Below, piece by piece: positions 19,624-28,888 of a stretch of 64,000 nucleotides of DNA. Position 1 is the first letter of the stretch; every line of letters starts with the position of its first letter. Origin of the DNA: Candidatus Methylomirabilota bacterium (GTDB taxonomy: Bacteria; Methylomirabilota; Methylomirabilia; Methylomirabilales; Methylomirabilaceae); contig JACQQF010000062.1 in assembly GCA_016207095.1 (NCBI GenBank), positions 41,779 to 105,778 of the forward strand, written 5' to 3'. Made by a program: the position numbers and the translations under genes. The notes under the pieces are model-generated. The model searched no databases, was not told the DNA's origin, and saw only the letters and a program-made list of their open reading frames with translations.

Positions 19624-20277
19624 TCAGGGATAGAAGAACGTTTTCAGCTTTTCGGCGCTGGCGGTGGCGGTGAGTGCGAGTACGGTGTCGTTGGGCCTGA
19701 AGACCGTATCGCCGCGCGGGACGATGATCTGGTCGCCACGGATGATGGAGATCAGGATGCTGTCTTCAGGAAGGGAGAGCTGCTGAACTGTCTTCTTCAG
19801 GGCCGGCGAGTCGATGGGGAGATGAATCTCAACGATCTCGAGCTTGCCCCGCCCCAAGGACACGAGGGGGAGGATCTCCTGGGTGGCCATCTCCTGCTCG
19901 ATCAACGTGGTGATGATCTCGGTGGCGCTCACCGTCAGATCGATCCCGAGCTGATTGAAGGTCTTCCGGTTCTTGGGGTTCACCACTCGCGCGATGGCCT
20001 TCGGGATCTGAAAGAAGCGCTTGGCGATCTGTGAAAGAACCAGGTTTGTTTCGTCCTCGCCGGTCACGGCAATGAAGACGTCTGCCCTCGATGCCCCGGC
20101 CTGCTCCATGAGGTCGGTGCTGCACTCCCCCTCGAGTACGATGCTGCCGAAATCGTCCTGAATCCTGTGACATTTTCGCTCGTCTCGCTCGATGATGGTC
20201 ACCTCATGACCTCTCGCCAGCAGGTCTTTGGCGAGGTAGTAGCCGACCTTTCCGCCTCCGACGATCACGACATACAT
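19624..20277 (-). CDS. TrkA-family potassium uptake regulator (TrkA-N plus TrkA-C)
   Basis: MYVVIVGGGKVGYYLAKDLLARGHEVTIIERDERK...NTVLALTATASAEKLKTFF. Confidence 0.9.
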   Translation of the reverse strand: MYVVIVGGGKVGYYLAKDLLARGHEVTIIERDERKCHRIQDDFGSIVLEGECSTDLMEQAGASRADVFIAVTGEDETNLVLSQIAKRFFQIPKAIARVVNPKNRKTFNQLGIDLTVSATEIITTLIEQEMATQEILPLVSLGRGKLEIVEIHLPIDSPALKKTVQQLSLPEDSILISIIRGDQIIVPRGDTVFRPNDTVLALTATASAEKLKTFFYP

Positions 20278-20287
20278 ACGGCGCTCC

Positions 20288-20767
20288 TCACTTGGCCTTC
20301 AGTAGGAGATCGAAGACGCTTTGCGCCCCCAAGATGCTCGGACAGATCGTCTCGAGCCCCAACTGGTGGAAGATTTTTTCCCGTTTCGGTTCACTGATGC
20401 GGGCGATCACGCGTGGGACCCGGAATATCTCCTTGGCCATCAGACAGGCCATGATATTCGTATAGTCGCTGTCGGTGACGGCGGCGAAGGCATCGGCCTC
20501 CTCGATTCCTGCCTGCCGAAGGACGTCCTCATCTATTCCGAGCCCCAGGACGCAGGCGATCTTTTGCCTGACCGTCTTTGCCCGAGGGGTCCCGGGCCCA
20601 GCGGACCGATGTGGCGCCGCGTCGGAGTGTTCGATCATCAGGTCGTCTCCGAGCATCCGAAACGCCTTTGGCTCCCTGTCCATAACCGTCACGTGATGGC
20701 CGTGCTCAACGAGTGAATTGGCTAGGTGGGCGCCTACCCTCCCGCACCCAAGAACAATGGCTTTCAT
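20288..20767 (-). CDS. TrkA-N-family NAD-binding protein with internal insertion
   Basis: MKAIVLGCGRVGAHLANSLVEHGHHVTVMD...IDEDVLRQAGIEEADAFAAVTDSDYTN. Confidence 0.85.
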   Translation of the reverse strand: MKAIVLGCGRVGAHLANSLVEHGHHVTVMDREPKAFRMLGDDLMIEHSDAAPHRSAGPGTPRAKTVRQKIACVLGLGIDEDVLRQAGIEEADAFAAVTDSDYTNIMACLMAKEIFRVPRVIARISEPKREKIFHQLGLETICPSILGAQSVFDLLLKAK

Positions 20768-20786
20768 CCGCTCCTCCTTGATCAAC

Positions 20787-21230
20787 CTACGCCCCCTTCG
20801 TGGGCGACACACTCAGCAGAACCTGGCAGGAGGCGTGCCGCACCACATACTCGAGCGTCGTCGCGTTCAGCAGCCGATCGCCGAAACGCCATCGTCGATT
20901 ATATCCCAAAATGATGAGAGCGACCCCCTTCTCCTTGGCCTCTTCCAGGATGGCGGGCGCTGCTTCTCGGGCCTGCAGCAGCTCGGTCCTGATCTCAAGA
21001 TTGAAGCGCTCTTCCGCCACCGTTTGAGCCCTTGCCAGCATCGCCTCGCCTGCGTCGATCTCTGCCGTCAGCTCCGTCTCGAGGGGCAGCGACCTCGGGA
21101 TCTGGATGACGTGGAGGGCATGGATCTCTTTCCCTTTCCCTGCCTGGGCGAGCATGCACGCCAGAGCGGTCAGCTCCTCGACCTGGTCTGGGTCTTTGAG
21201 GGCCACTAGGATTCGGGAGGCTTCGATCAT
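20787..21230 (-). CDS. Universal stress protein (UspA family)
   Basis: RILVALKDPDQVEELTALACMLAQAGKGKEIHALHVI...ILGYNRRWRFGDRLLNATTLEYVVRHASCQVLLS. Confidence 0.82.
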   Translation of the reverse strand: MIEASRILVALKDPDQVEELTALACMLAQAGKGKEIHALHVIQIPRSLPLETELTAEIDAGEAMLARAQTVAEERFNLEIRTELLQAREAAPAILEEAKEKGVALIILGYNRRWRFGDRLLNATTLEYVVRHASCQVLLSVSPTKGA

Positions 21231-22804
21231 CTGCCGTGTCCGCCTGCTTCTTCGACGAAGGCCGGTGCCGGAGCCTTGACCGTGAGTGTCAACGACAGCC
21301 CCCGGCGACGCCGATAGAAGATGTAGATGGCGATCCCGCCCGCCAGCCAGATGAAGCCGACTGTCCGACCCCAGGGGTGAGTAGCGATCACGATCAGCCA
21401 GACGGCAAAGGTGCCCAACATGCCGAGGACTGCCGACACCGGGATCCGGCTACCTCGCCACCGGAGGTTTCCCCATGGCGCGAATGGGCGGGGAAGATCA
21501 GGCGCCTTGACCCTGAGGGCGATGATCGAGGCGTGGGCGATCGTGAAGGCGAGCATGGCCCCGAAGCTGTACAGGTCACCCAGCTTCAGGAGGATCCCGG
21601 GAGCGAGGAGGCCCGGCGTAAGCAGCAGGATCGCCGCCGCGGAGAATGCGATAATGGCAATGTAGGGGGTCCGGAACTTCGGGTGGATCCTCACCATGAA
21701 GGCTGGCAGTTGCTGGTGCTGCCCAAGCGAGAAGGCCAGCCTGGAAATCCCCAGGAGACCGGCGTTACTGGCGATGAGCAAGATCGACGCGGCCAGGAGT
21801 GCCACCCAGGGTGCCACGATCCTGGACAGCGAGATCGTCAGCCCGGCAAGGTGCACGTCCGGGAGGAAGTGGGCGATGCCTGCAACCGGATCGTTCGACC
21901 ATTCGTTCACAAGTTGGGCGGGGGTCATCGCGGAAAGGGCAATCACGGAGATGAAGGCGTACATGATGAGAACCGTCACGACGGCCCACATCAGAGAGCG
22001 CGGGACCATTCGCTCCGGCTCTCTGGCCTCCTCGGCCATCTGACAGACCGACTCCAGCCCTGTGTAGGCAATCATCGAGATGGAGATACCGTAGATAAAG
22101 CTCCCCAGCGTCGGCCAGTCTTCAGACCCTCCCCACTTGACATAGCTCAAGAGTTTCGGGAAGTTCAGGAGAAAGATGATACCCAGGACCACCAGCAGAG
22201 CTTGAGTGACCAGGTCCAGGATGACCCAAAAGATATTGAACCTCGACGTCTCGCGCACCCCAACAATGTTGAGCACCATCAGGAATGCCATCACGCCCAT
22301 CCCAACCAGGGTGCTGGCGACGTTTGACTCCTTCAGGAGTGGGAAAAAGTAGGCCAGGTAGAACGGCACGGTGACGGCGGAGATCGCCATGGTGACCATG
22401 TAATCCAACATCAATGACCATCCGGCGATGAAACTCCATAGCTCATTAAACGCCCGTCGGGCAAAGCTGGACGAGCCTCCGGCCTCCGGAAACAGGGCTG
22501 CGCCCTCGGCGTAAGTGGCGGCGGTGAAGACAAAGAAGACCCCTGCGCCCATGAGCGCGATGGGCGTGGCGCCCAAGGCATAGACCGCTGTGATCCCAAG
22601 GGCATAATAGATCGATGACCCAACGTTGCCGTAGCCGATACTGTACAGCGCCGGGACACCCAGCACTCGGCGCAACCCCCTGGGCTGACGCCGCCGCCGA
22701 GGTCGAACGATCCGGTCTCCCGGGCGAGTCGAGAGGAAGTTCGGCCTTCCCGACGCCGGAGAACTTTCTCGGTCACTACTCGGCATTTGACTCGATCGCC
22801 TCAC
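21227..22804 (-). CDS. APC-superfamily amino acid/cation permease
   Basis: GYGNVGSSIYYALGITAVYALGATPIALMGAGVFFVFTAATYAEGAALFPEAGGSSSFARRAFNELWSFIAGW. Confidence 0.9.
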   Translation of the reverse strand: MRRSSQMPSSDRESSPASGRPNFLSTRPGDRIVRPRRRRQPRGLRRVLGVPALYSIGYGNVGSSIYYALGITAVYALGATPIALMGAGVFFVFTAATYAEGAALFPEAGGSSSFARRAFNELWSFIAGWSLMLDYMVTMAISAVTVPFYLAYFFPLLKESNVASTLVGMGVMAFLMVLNIVGVRETSRFNIFWVILDLVTQALLVVLGIIFLLNFPKLLSYVKWGGSEDWPTLGSFIYGISISMIAYTGLESVCQMAEEAREPERMVPRSLMWAVVTVLIMYAFISVIALSAMTPAQLVNEWSNDPVAGIAHFLPDVHLAGLTISLSRIVAPWVALLAASILLIASNAGLLGISRLAFSLGQHQQLPAFMVRIHPKFRTPYIAIIAFSAAAILLLTPGLLAPGILLKLGDLYSFGAMLAFTIAHASIIALRVKAPDLPRPFAPWGNLRWRGSRIPVSAVLGMLGTFAVWLIVIATHPWGRTVGFIWLAGGIAIYIFYRRRRGLSLTLTVKAPAPAFVEEAGGHGR

Positions 22805-23400
22805 CTGGCGAGCTCATGGTCGGCACAGGAACTGCTTGAAGGGTTCAGGCTGGCGTCCCGCCCTTAGGGATTCCCTGGGTATCGTGGACGCCGGGACGGC
22901 TGCTGACAAAGGCGATCCGGCTTTCATCTGGCCACTACGTGCAGGGTCGGACTCTGGATCCGGCCGGAGAGGCGATCGTGGAGGGCGACTGACCGCAGCA
23001 TAGCGGGCGGACTGTTGGAATGAGCCGAATTGAGGTGACAGAGCCATTGGCGACTGAGGCGGTGACACAGAGAAGGGAAGATTGGTGCAGGCGGTGGCGT
23101 AGTCCAGTCGGGCTGCCCATTCGGCGGCAGGCCCTCATGGGCCACGGGGTCGTAGAGAGGTCGGCTAAAGGTATTGCATTGCCCCGCATGGAAGAACCCA
23201 ATGGGATGACGTCTCGCCGGAGCTTCAGTTCAGAGTTGGTGGCGGTCACCCTGGTCTCCACGACCACAATCTCCCGCCCTGAGGCGCACCGGCTATCCTC
23301 CGCTGCTTCTGACAGAGAATATCCCGTTAGGCCGAGGGAAGGCTAGTATCAAACCTCTGTACTGTCAAGGGAAATCGGGGGCCCGAAGGCAGGTTCGATT

Positions 23401-23575
23401 GACTTCGCCTAGTGGCGTTGCTAGCCCCCTGGGCGCCCCAGGCGACGTACCTCAACACGTGCGCCGGGTACCGCGCAGCGGGTGCGGCCCAGGGGTTCGC
23501 GCCTTGCTATGCCCGTTTCCTGGCCCGGCACACAGTGCGCACCAATTTTTGCTGAGATAGTTGGAACGGCACTAG
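23401..23575. mobile_element. MITE-like element, family 1 copy 2 (long form, left end lost)
   Basis: Right end AGTTGGAACGGCACTAG; interior parallels the 56412-56601 copy. Confidence 0.65.
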
Positions 23576-23578
23576 CAG

Positions 23579-24571
23579 CTAGAGATACAAGAGTTTGATC
23601 AAGACAAACAAGGCAGCGGCAATGGCAGCGGAGAGGGGGATCGTGAGGATCCAGGCCCAGACTATTTGTCTGGCCACTCCCCACCGCACTGCTGAGAGGC
23701 GGGTCGTCGCCCCCACACCGGCTATGGCGCCGGTAATGGTATGGGTGGTACTGACCGGTATCCCGGCAATGGCCGTGAAGATCAGCGTGGCCGCGCCCGC
23801 GGTCTCGGCGCAGAAGCCGCCCACCGGCTTGAGCTTCGTGATTCGCATCCCCATAGTTTTGACGATGCGCCACCCGCCGGCCATGGTCCCCAGGGCGATC
23901 GCCGCGTGGGCCGACAGAATCACCCAGGTGGGGACGTAGAACTCTCGACCCAGATAGCCCGAGGCGAACAGAAGGCCGGCGATGATCCCCATTGTCTTCT
24001 GGGCGTCATTGGTTCCATGACCCAGACTGTACAGGGCGGCCGAGACAAGCTGGAGTCGCCGAAACAAGATGTCCACCCGGCCGGGGCGGGCCCGCCAGAA
24101 AAGCCGGATCACAACCACCATGATCCCGAAGCCCAGAACCAACCCCAGTAGCGGGGACAGGACCAGGAAGAGAAGGACCTTGTAAATCCCTGCGGGGATC
24201 AGGGCGGAGACGCCGGCGCTGATGAGCGCCGCCCCCGTCAAACCCCCGATCAGGGCATGGGACGAACTGCTCGGGATCCCGTAGTACCAGGTGATCAGGT
24301 CCCAGGCGATGGCACCGAGAAGCCCGGCCATGATGACATATTCGTTGATCGCTTCAGGATGGACCACCCCTTTGCCGATGGTCGTCGCCACGCTGACCCC
24401 GAAGCCGAATGCGGCGATGAAATTGAACAACGCAGCCCAGGCCACTGCCTGCATTGGCGAGAGGACACGTGTGGAGACCACGGTCGCGATCGAGTTGGCG
24501 GCGTCGTGAAAGCCGTTGATAAAGTCGAAGATCAATGCGACGAGGATGATGAAGACCACGAGTCCAGACAT
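23579..24571 (-). CDS. pit: Low-affinity inorganic phosphate transporter (Pit family)
   Basis: FDFINGFHDAANSIATVVSTRVLSP...LGHGTNDAQKTMGIIAG...GIPVSTTHTITGAIAGVG. Confidence 0.94.
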   Translation of the reverse strand: MSGLVVFIILVALIFDFINGFHDAANSIATVVSTRVLSPMQAVAWAALFNFIAAFGFGVSVATTIGKGVVHPEAINEYVIMAGLLGAIAWDLITWYYGIPSSSSHALIGGLTGAALISAGVSALIPAGIYKVLLFLVLSPLLGLVLGFGIMVVVIRLFWRARPGRVDILFRRLQLVSAALYSLGHGTNDAQKTMGIIAGLLFASGYLGREFYVPTWVILSAHAAIALGTMAGGWRIVKTMGMRITKLKPVGGFCAETAGAATLIFTAIAGIPVSTTHTITGAIAGVGATTRLSAVRWGVARQIVWAWILTIPLSAAIAAALFVLIKLLYL

Positions 24572-24786
24572 GTGCGGTCCTTCGTACAGACGGGTGAAAG
24601 CTTAGATTCGGTCAGAGGTTAACGATCGGGGATTCGAGGGCGGACGCAGAGAACCCTGTTCGCCCAAGCCACTGTTGACAGCAGTTGAATGGGTAGTGTC
24701 GGCTCCTCCCCTCAGTCTGTTGCCACCATGCCGGGTTCGATATGATTCAGGAGGTCCCCCGATCCTTGCTGGGCGGGTTGCTTGGG

Positions 24787-25404
24787 TCACGCGTTCTTCA
24801 GGGCCACCGACTCAACAATGTTGGCGACATCCTCACATCGGTCGGTGGCCGTCTCCATCGTCTCGTAGATCTCCTTCCACTTGATCACTTCTATCGGATC
24901 GTGGTCACTGTCAAAAAGCCCGGCGATCGCCTCTCGGCTGACATCATCCGCCACGTTCTCGAGCCGGTTGATCTCGATGCAATGTTCCATCACATCGTCC
25001 ATGCGCTCGAGGTTCGAAACCGCCTTCACGATCTCCTCTGCCGATTTCAGAATCAACTGGGCAAGCTTCCTGGCCTCCTCGGTCGGTTGCTTGATCTTAT
25101 AGAGACACATCCGGGCGGCTGCCGCCTCGATCAGATCCATGACATCATCCAGTGCCACGGTCAGGCTGTGGATGTCTTCACGGTCGATCGGGGTAATAAA
25201 GGTCCGGTTGAGTTTTCGCATGATCTGATGGGTGATCTTATCCCCCTCGTGCTCGAAATCTTCCAGCTGCTTCCATCGTTCCTGAAGGTCTCCTCCCTGT
25301 TCATCCGTCATTTGAACGAGGACCTTCGCTCCCTCCAGGATGTTGTGGGCGGCTTCCTTGAAGAAATCAAAAAACTTTTCTTCCCGTGGGATCAGTCTGA
25401 ACAT
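24787..25404 (-). CDS. DUF47/PhoU-like Pit accessory protein
   Basis: FFDFFKEAAHNILEGAKVL...FEHEGDKITHQIMRKLNRTFITPIDREDIHSL. Confidence 0.92.
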   Translation of the reverse strand: MFRLIPREEKFFDFFKEAAHNILEGAKVLVQMTDEQGGDLQERWKQLEDFEHEGDKITHQIMRKLNRTFITPIDREDIHSLTVALDDVMDLIEAAAARMCLYKIKQPTEEARKLAQLILKSAEEIVKAVSNLERMDDVMEHCIEINRLENVADDVSREAIAGLFDSDHDPIEVIKWKEIYETMETATDRCEDVANIVESVALKNA

Positions 25405-25569
25405 TCAGGACTCCTCTCCAGCCCCGATCCAAGGAAGGGGACCGGGGTACCCCAACCAGCAAGATGCAGGCGCACTCCCGTACGGCGGCCAGCGCGACCC
25501 CCCGCGCCGACCGAGACGGTGATCCCTGAACTCACTGAGGAAAAGAGAGCAGGCGGGCGGCACTGAAAA

Positions 25570-25980
25570 CTATCTGGGCCCGGGCCGATCGGTGATCATC
25601 CCGACCGTTTCGATGCCGGAGGATTTGATGGCGTCCATCACGTCGATGACGACGCCATACGGGACCCTAGCGTCCCCGCGAAAGTACAGGACCCGCTCCT
25701 TGCCAGAAGCGGCCAGGGCCCTCAGCCGAGGCTCGAGATTGTCCCTCAACACCGGTTGGTTATTTAGGTAAATCCGGTTGTCCCGGGTTACCGTGAGGGT
25801 AATTCGCTCCTCCTCTTTTACCCCGGAGACTCGCGCCGTCGGAAGCTGGACGTCAGTCCCACGCTGGAGCATTGGTGTCGTGACCATAAAGATGATCAGA
25901 AGGACCAGGACGACATCCACCAGAGGGGTCACGTTGATCTCGGAGAGCATCCGTCGATCCTTGGCGCTACCAGCCTGCAT
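25570..25980 (-). CDS. exbD: ExbD/TolR-family biopolymer transport protein
   Basis: MLSEINVTPLVDVVLVLLIIFMVTTPMLQRGTDVQLP. Confidence 0.93.
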   Translation of the reverse strand: MQAGSAKDRRMLSEINVTPLVDVVLVLLIIFMVTTPMLQRGTDVQLPTARVSGVKEEERITLTVTRDNRIYLNNQPVLRDNLEPRLRALAASGKERVLYFRGDARVPYGVVIDVMDAIKSSGIETVGMITDRPGPR

Positions 25981-25989
25981 GCTTGCCCC

Positions 25990-26164
25990 CTAGTGCTCCT
26001 CCAACTATTTCGCCCTAACTTGGTGGGGCATCGTGCCGGGCCAAGAAACGAGCATGGCAAGGCGCGGACCCCAGGGCCGATCGAGGCGTACAGTCTGGTA
26101 CGTCGCAGGGAGCGCCCTGGGGGCCAGCAACGTCGCTAGGCGAAGTTAATTGGAACGGCACTAG
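25990..26164. mobile_element. MITE-like element, family 1 copy 3 (long form, inverted relative to copies 2 and 4)
   Basis: CTAGTGCTCCTCCAACTATTT...AATTGGAACGGCACTAG; lies between exbB and exbD; supplies the exbB TAG stop. Confidence 0.8.
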
Positions 26165-26838
26165 CCCTCCTGATGAGCTGCCTGGTCCAGAAGCCTGTCC
26201 ACCATCTCCGAGGCCGCGCTATCCATCGCATTGGCAAACAGCTTGACTCTGCCCAGGAAGTAGTTGTACGCAATCACCGCGGGGATGGCGACGAACAGGC
26301 CAGCAGCGGTGGCCACGAGCGCCTCTGCGATCCCGGCCGAGACCGTGCCCAGCCCACCAGATCCGGTCTTGGCGATCGCCTCAAAGGCCCGGATGATCCC
26401 CAGGACCGTCCCGAAGAGGCCGACGAAGGGACTGACATTTCCGAGGGTCGCCAGGGAGCCCAGGTAGCGCTCCAGACGGGCGATCTCGGAGGCGGTGGTT
26501 CGCTGCATCGCACCCTTACACGATTCGAGCCGGCGCGAAAACCGCTCGACCGACTGGATGGGGTTCCTCTGGTCGTTCACCGCCACGAGACCGGCTTCTA
26601 AGACCCTGGCCACGGGGCTCCCGGTATTCTGCTCGCACAGTCGGAGCGCCTCCGTCATCTTTCCGTCGGCCACATACTGCATTGCCTTCTCCGCCACCTC
26701 TTGAGTGATCCGGTGAGCCTTGTAATACGTATAGATCCGCTCGCCGATGACCGCAAGGGAGAAAATCGAGAATAGGGCGAGGATCACCATGGTGATCCCG
26801 CCCTGGGCGATAAGATGGAAAAATCCTTGTCCCATCAT
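26161..26838 (-). CDS. exbB: ExbB/TolQ/MotA-family proton channel protein
   Basis: LGSLATLGNVSPFVGLFGTVLGIIRAFEAIAKTGSGGLGTVSAGIAEALVATAAGLFVAIPAVIAYNYF. Confidence 0.93.
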   Translation of the reverse strand: MMGQGFFHLIAQGGITMVILALFSIFSLAVIGERIYTYYKAHRITQEVAEKAMQYVADGKMTEALRLCEQNTGSPVARVLEAGLVAVNDQRNPIQSVERFSRRLESCKGAMQRTTASEIARLERYLGSLATLGNVSPFVGLFGTVLGIIRAFEAIAKTGSGGLGTVSAGIAEALVATAAGLFVAIPAVIAYNYFLGRVKLFANAMDSAASEMVDRLLDQAAHQEG

Positions 26839-27091
26839 GAAGCAGTCCTCGTGAGAAGGGTAATGGGAAGGGCCTCTTTTCCCCCGAACGCTCCAACGGC
26901 ATCCGATGAGCCGGTCATCGGTGCCGGATGGCCGATCGCGCCGGCCTCGCAGAGCTTAGGTCGAATCGAAGCACGGCCCCACGGACCCTAGCGAGGGGAG
27001 AATGCAAGGTGTAATCTTAACATAAAATAGGAACGAGCGGAAGTGAATTGCGAACGTGCGAAGCAGTGAATCTCCTGAGACAGCCCGGTCT

Positions 27092-27682
27092 TTAGCCTGT
27101 GCCCCGCCACCTATTGGGCAGGTCGGTGTGTAGCCCGATCTGATCCAGCACCCGTCCGACGATCTGGTCCACGAGATCGTTCACAGTTCGCGGCTTCTGG
27201 TAGAATGGGGGCACGGGCGGGACGATCCGGACGCCGGACCGGGCGAGCGTCAGCATCTGCTCCAGATGGATGGCGTGAAACGGGCTCTCTCTGACCACCA
27301 AGACGAGCCTCTTGCCCTCCTTCAGAACGACCCCCGCCGATCGCGCGATCAAGGTGTCTGAGTACCCGGCAGCGATGGCGGCCAGACTCTTTACAGAGCA
27401 GGGGGCCACAATCATCGATGCCACGTTAGGCGAGACGTAGGAGCCGCTGGAGATGGAGGCGCCGAGATCGCGATCGTCGTGAAAAAAGGTGGCGAGACGC
27501 TTGAGATCCTCCACCTCCCGTCCGGTCTCTTCTCGCAGGGTGATCTTGGCCCCTTCGGAGACGATGAGATGGACAGGCAGGCTGAGTGCATGAAGGACCT
27601 CCAGCGTCCGAATGCCAAGGACGACGCCGCTGGCCCCGGTGATCCCCAGAATGCATTCCTCTCTTGGTTCAAGCCGTTTCAT
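27092..27682 (-). CDS. ubiX: Flavin prenyltransferase UbiX
   Basis: ILGITGASGVVLGIRTLEVL...VAPCSVKSLAAIAAGYSDTLIARSAGVVLKEGKRLVLVVRE. Confidence 0.93.
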   Translation of the reverse strand: MKRLEPREECILGITGASGVVLGIRTLEVLHALSLPVHLIVSEGAKITLREETGREVEDLKRLATFFHDDRDLGASISSGSYVSPNVASMIVAPCSVKSLAAIAAGYSDTLIARSAGVVLKEGKRLVLVVRESPFHAIHLEQMLTLARSGVRIVPPVPPFYQKPRTVNDLVDQIVGRVLDQIGLHTDLPNRWRGTG

Positions 27683-27738
27683 CGCGGTTTCGCAATACCC
27701 TGGCACGAGCCGGAAAGTGTGTCAAGCGCAAAGCCTCG

Positions 27739-27787
27739 ATCAGCGTTCAGCTATCAGCTATCAGCGATCAGCAATCAGCGATGACGA
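27739..27787. repeat. Heptanucleotide phased repeat, ATCAGCN family
   Basis: atcagcg ttcagct atcagct atcagcg atcagca atcagcg atgacga; overlaps the 3' end of maf. Confidence 0.9.
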
Positions 27788-28402
27788 TCCTAGGGCCCGC
27801 TGACCGCGAGCGCTATCTGTCCAGCGCTCCCGAGAGAGCGGGTCGATCCCGAATCGCAGGAGCAGGGCACGCAGCCTGCCGAGCGGCAGTCCAACAACGT
27901 TGGTGAAACTCCCTTTGATCCCCTCGATGAAGGCCCCGCCAGCCCCCTGGATGGCGTAGCCACCCGCCTTATCCAGCGGCTCGTCCGTCCCGACGTAGGC
28001 GTCGATCTCCTCGGCCATCAGAGGTCGCACACACACCTCGGTCACCTCCTGTCCGGTCACCGTTCGGCCGCCGCCTGCCTCTACGAGGGCCAGCGCGGTC
28101 ACCACCAGGTGGTTTCGCCCGCTCAGCAGCCGGAGGAATCGCCGGGCCTCATCCCGGTCGCGAGGCTTGCCCAAGAGCCGGCCGTCACACTCGACGATGG
28201 TGTCGGCGCCGAGGACCAACCCTGCCCCCACTCGGGTGGCCACCTCGGCCGCTTTTCGAAGCGCTAAGGCTTCGGCCCTTCGGCCTCCGTCGTCGGGGAG
28301 CGGTCCCGCTTCGTCGGCCAGGCTGGGGACGATCCGGAACTCGATCCAGAGCGCCCGCAGAAGCGCCTGCCGCCGGGGTGAGGCGGACGCCAAGGTCATC
28401 AC
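27761..28402 (-). CDS. maf: Maf-family nucleotide pyrophosphatase
   Basis: LASASPRRQALLRAL...VLGADTIVECDGRLLGKPRDRDEARRFLRLLSG. Confidence 0.93.
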   Translation of the reverse strand: MMTLASASPRRQALLRALWIEFRIVPSLADEAGPLPDDGGRRAEALALRKAAEVATRVGAGLVLGADTIVECDGRLLGKPRDRDEARRFLRLLSGRNHLVVTALALVEAGGGRTVTGQEVTEVCVRPLMAEEIDAYVGTDEPLDKAGGYAIQGAGGAFIEGIKGSFTNVVGLPLGRLRALLLRFGIDPLSRERWTDSARGQRALGSSSLIADR

Positions 28403-28668
28403 AATTTTCGGTAGATCAGGAGGGCCAGCCCGATGCCGAGCAGACTCGATAGGTTGATCTTCACGCTGAAGCCGAACGAGAGGCTGATGACCTTCAGATC
28501 GAGGGTCGCGGGCGGGGCCAAACCGGGGTTGATCCCCCTGCTGAAGATCTTTTCCAGCGTGCCGCCAGGTGCAATGGTCGCGATGACCTCCCCGATGACC
28601 GTGCCGATCAGGGCTCCCAGAATCAATATCACCAACAACACGATCACGCTGTCACCTCGTTTTGGCAC
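28399..28668 (-). CDS. DUF4321-like small membrane protein
   Basis: ILGALIGTVIGEVIATIAPGG...LDLKVISLSFGFSVKINLSSLLGIGLALLIYRKL. Confidence 0.7.
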   Translation of the reverse strand: MPKRGDSVIVLLVILILGALIGTVIGEVIATIAPGGTLEKIFSRGINPGLAPPATLDLKVISLSFGFSVKINLSSLLGIGLALLIYRKL

Positions 28669-28700
28669 TCGATCCTCCCTTCTGTTGTCCCCCTGCCGCG

Positions 28701-28880
28701 TCAGACCTTCGCCCTCTGGAGCACCGTGCCGAAGATGAACAGGACGGCGGCGCGGGAGGCGAGGGCCAGCCGGGAACGCCGGAGGGTGATAGAAGTTACC
28801 AGGGCTGCCGTCAGCGCGTGACAGATGGAAAAGAGGTAGATCGGGAGCACCGCCTGAGCGAGGGGGCGCAGGTAGTCCAT
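28701..28880 (-). CDS. Small hypothetical membrane protein
   Basis: MDYLRPLAQAVLPIYLFSICHALTAALVTSITLRRSRLALASRAAVLFIFGTVLQRAKV; compact operon position. Confidence 0.5.
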   Translation of the reverse strand: MDYLRPLAQAVLPIYLFSICHALTAALVTSITLRRSRLALASRAAVLFIFGTVLQRAKV

Positions 28881-28888
28881 ATCCGCTC

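Noticed and set aside
22805-23400. ORFs in the gap between the APC permease and the MITE (e.g. 23020..23346)
   Set aside because: No recognisable protein features; composition looks non-coding
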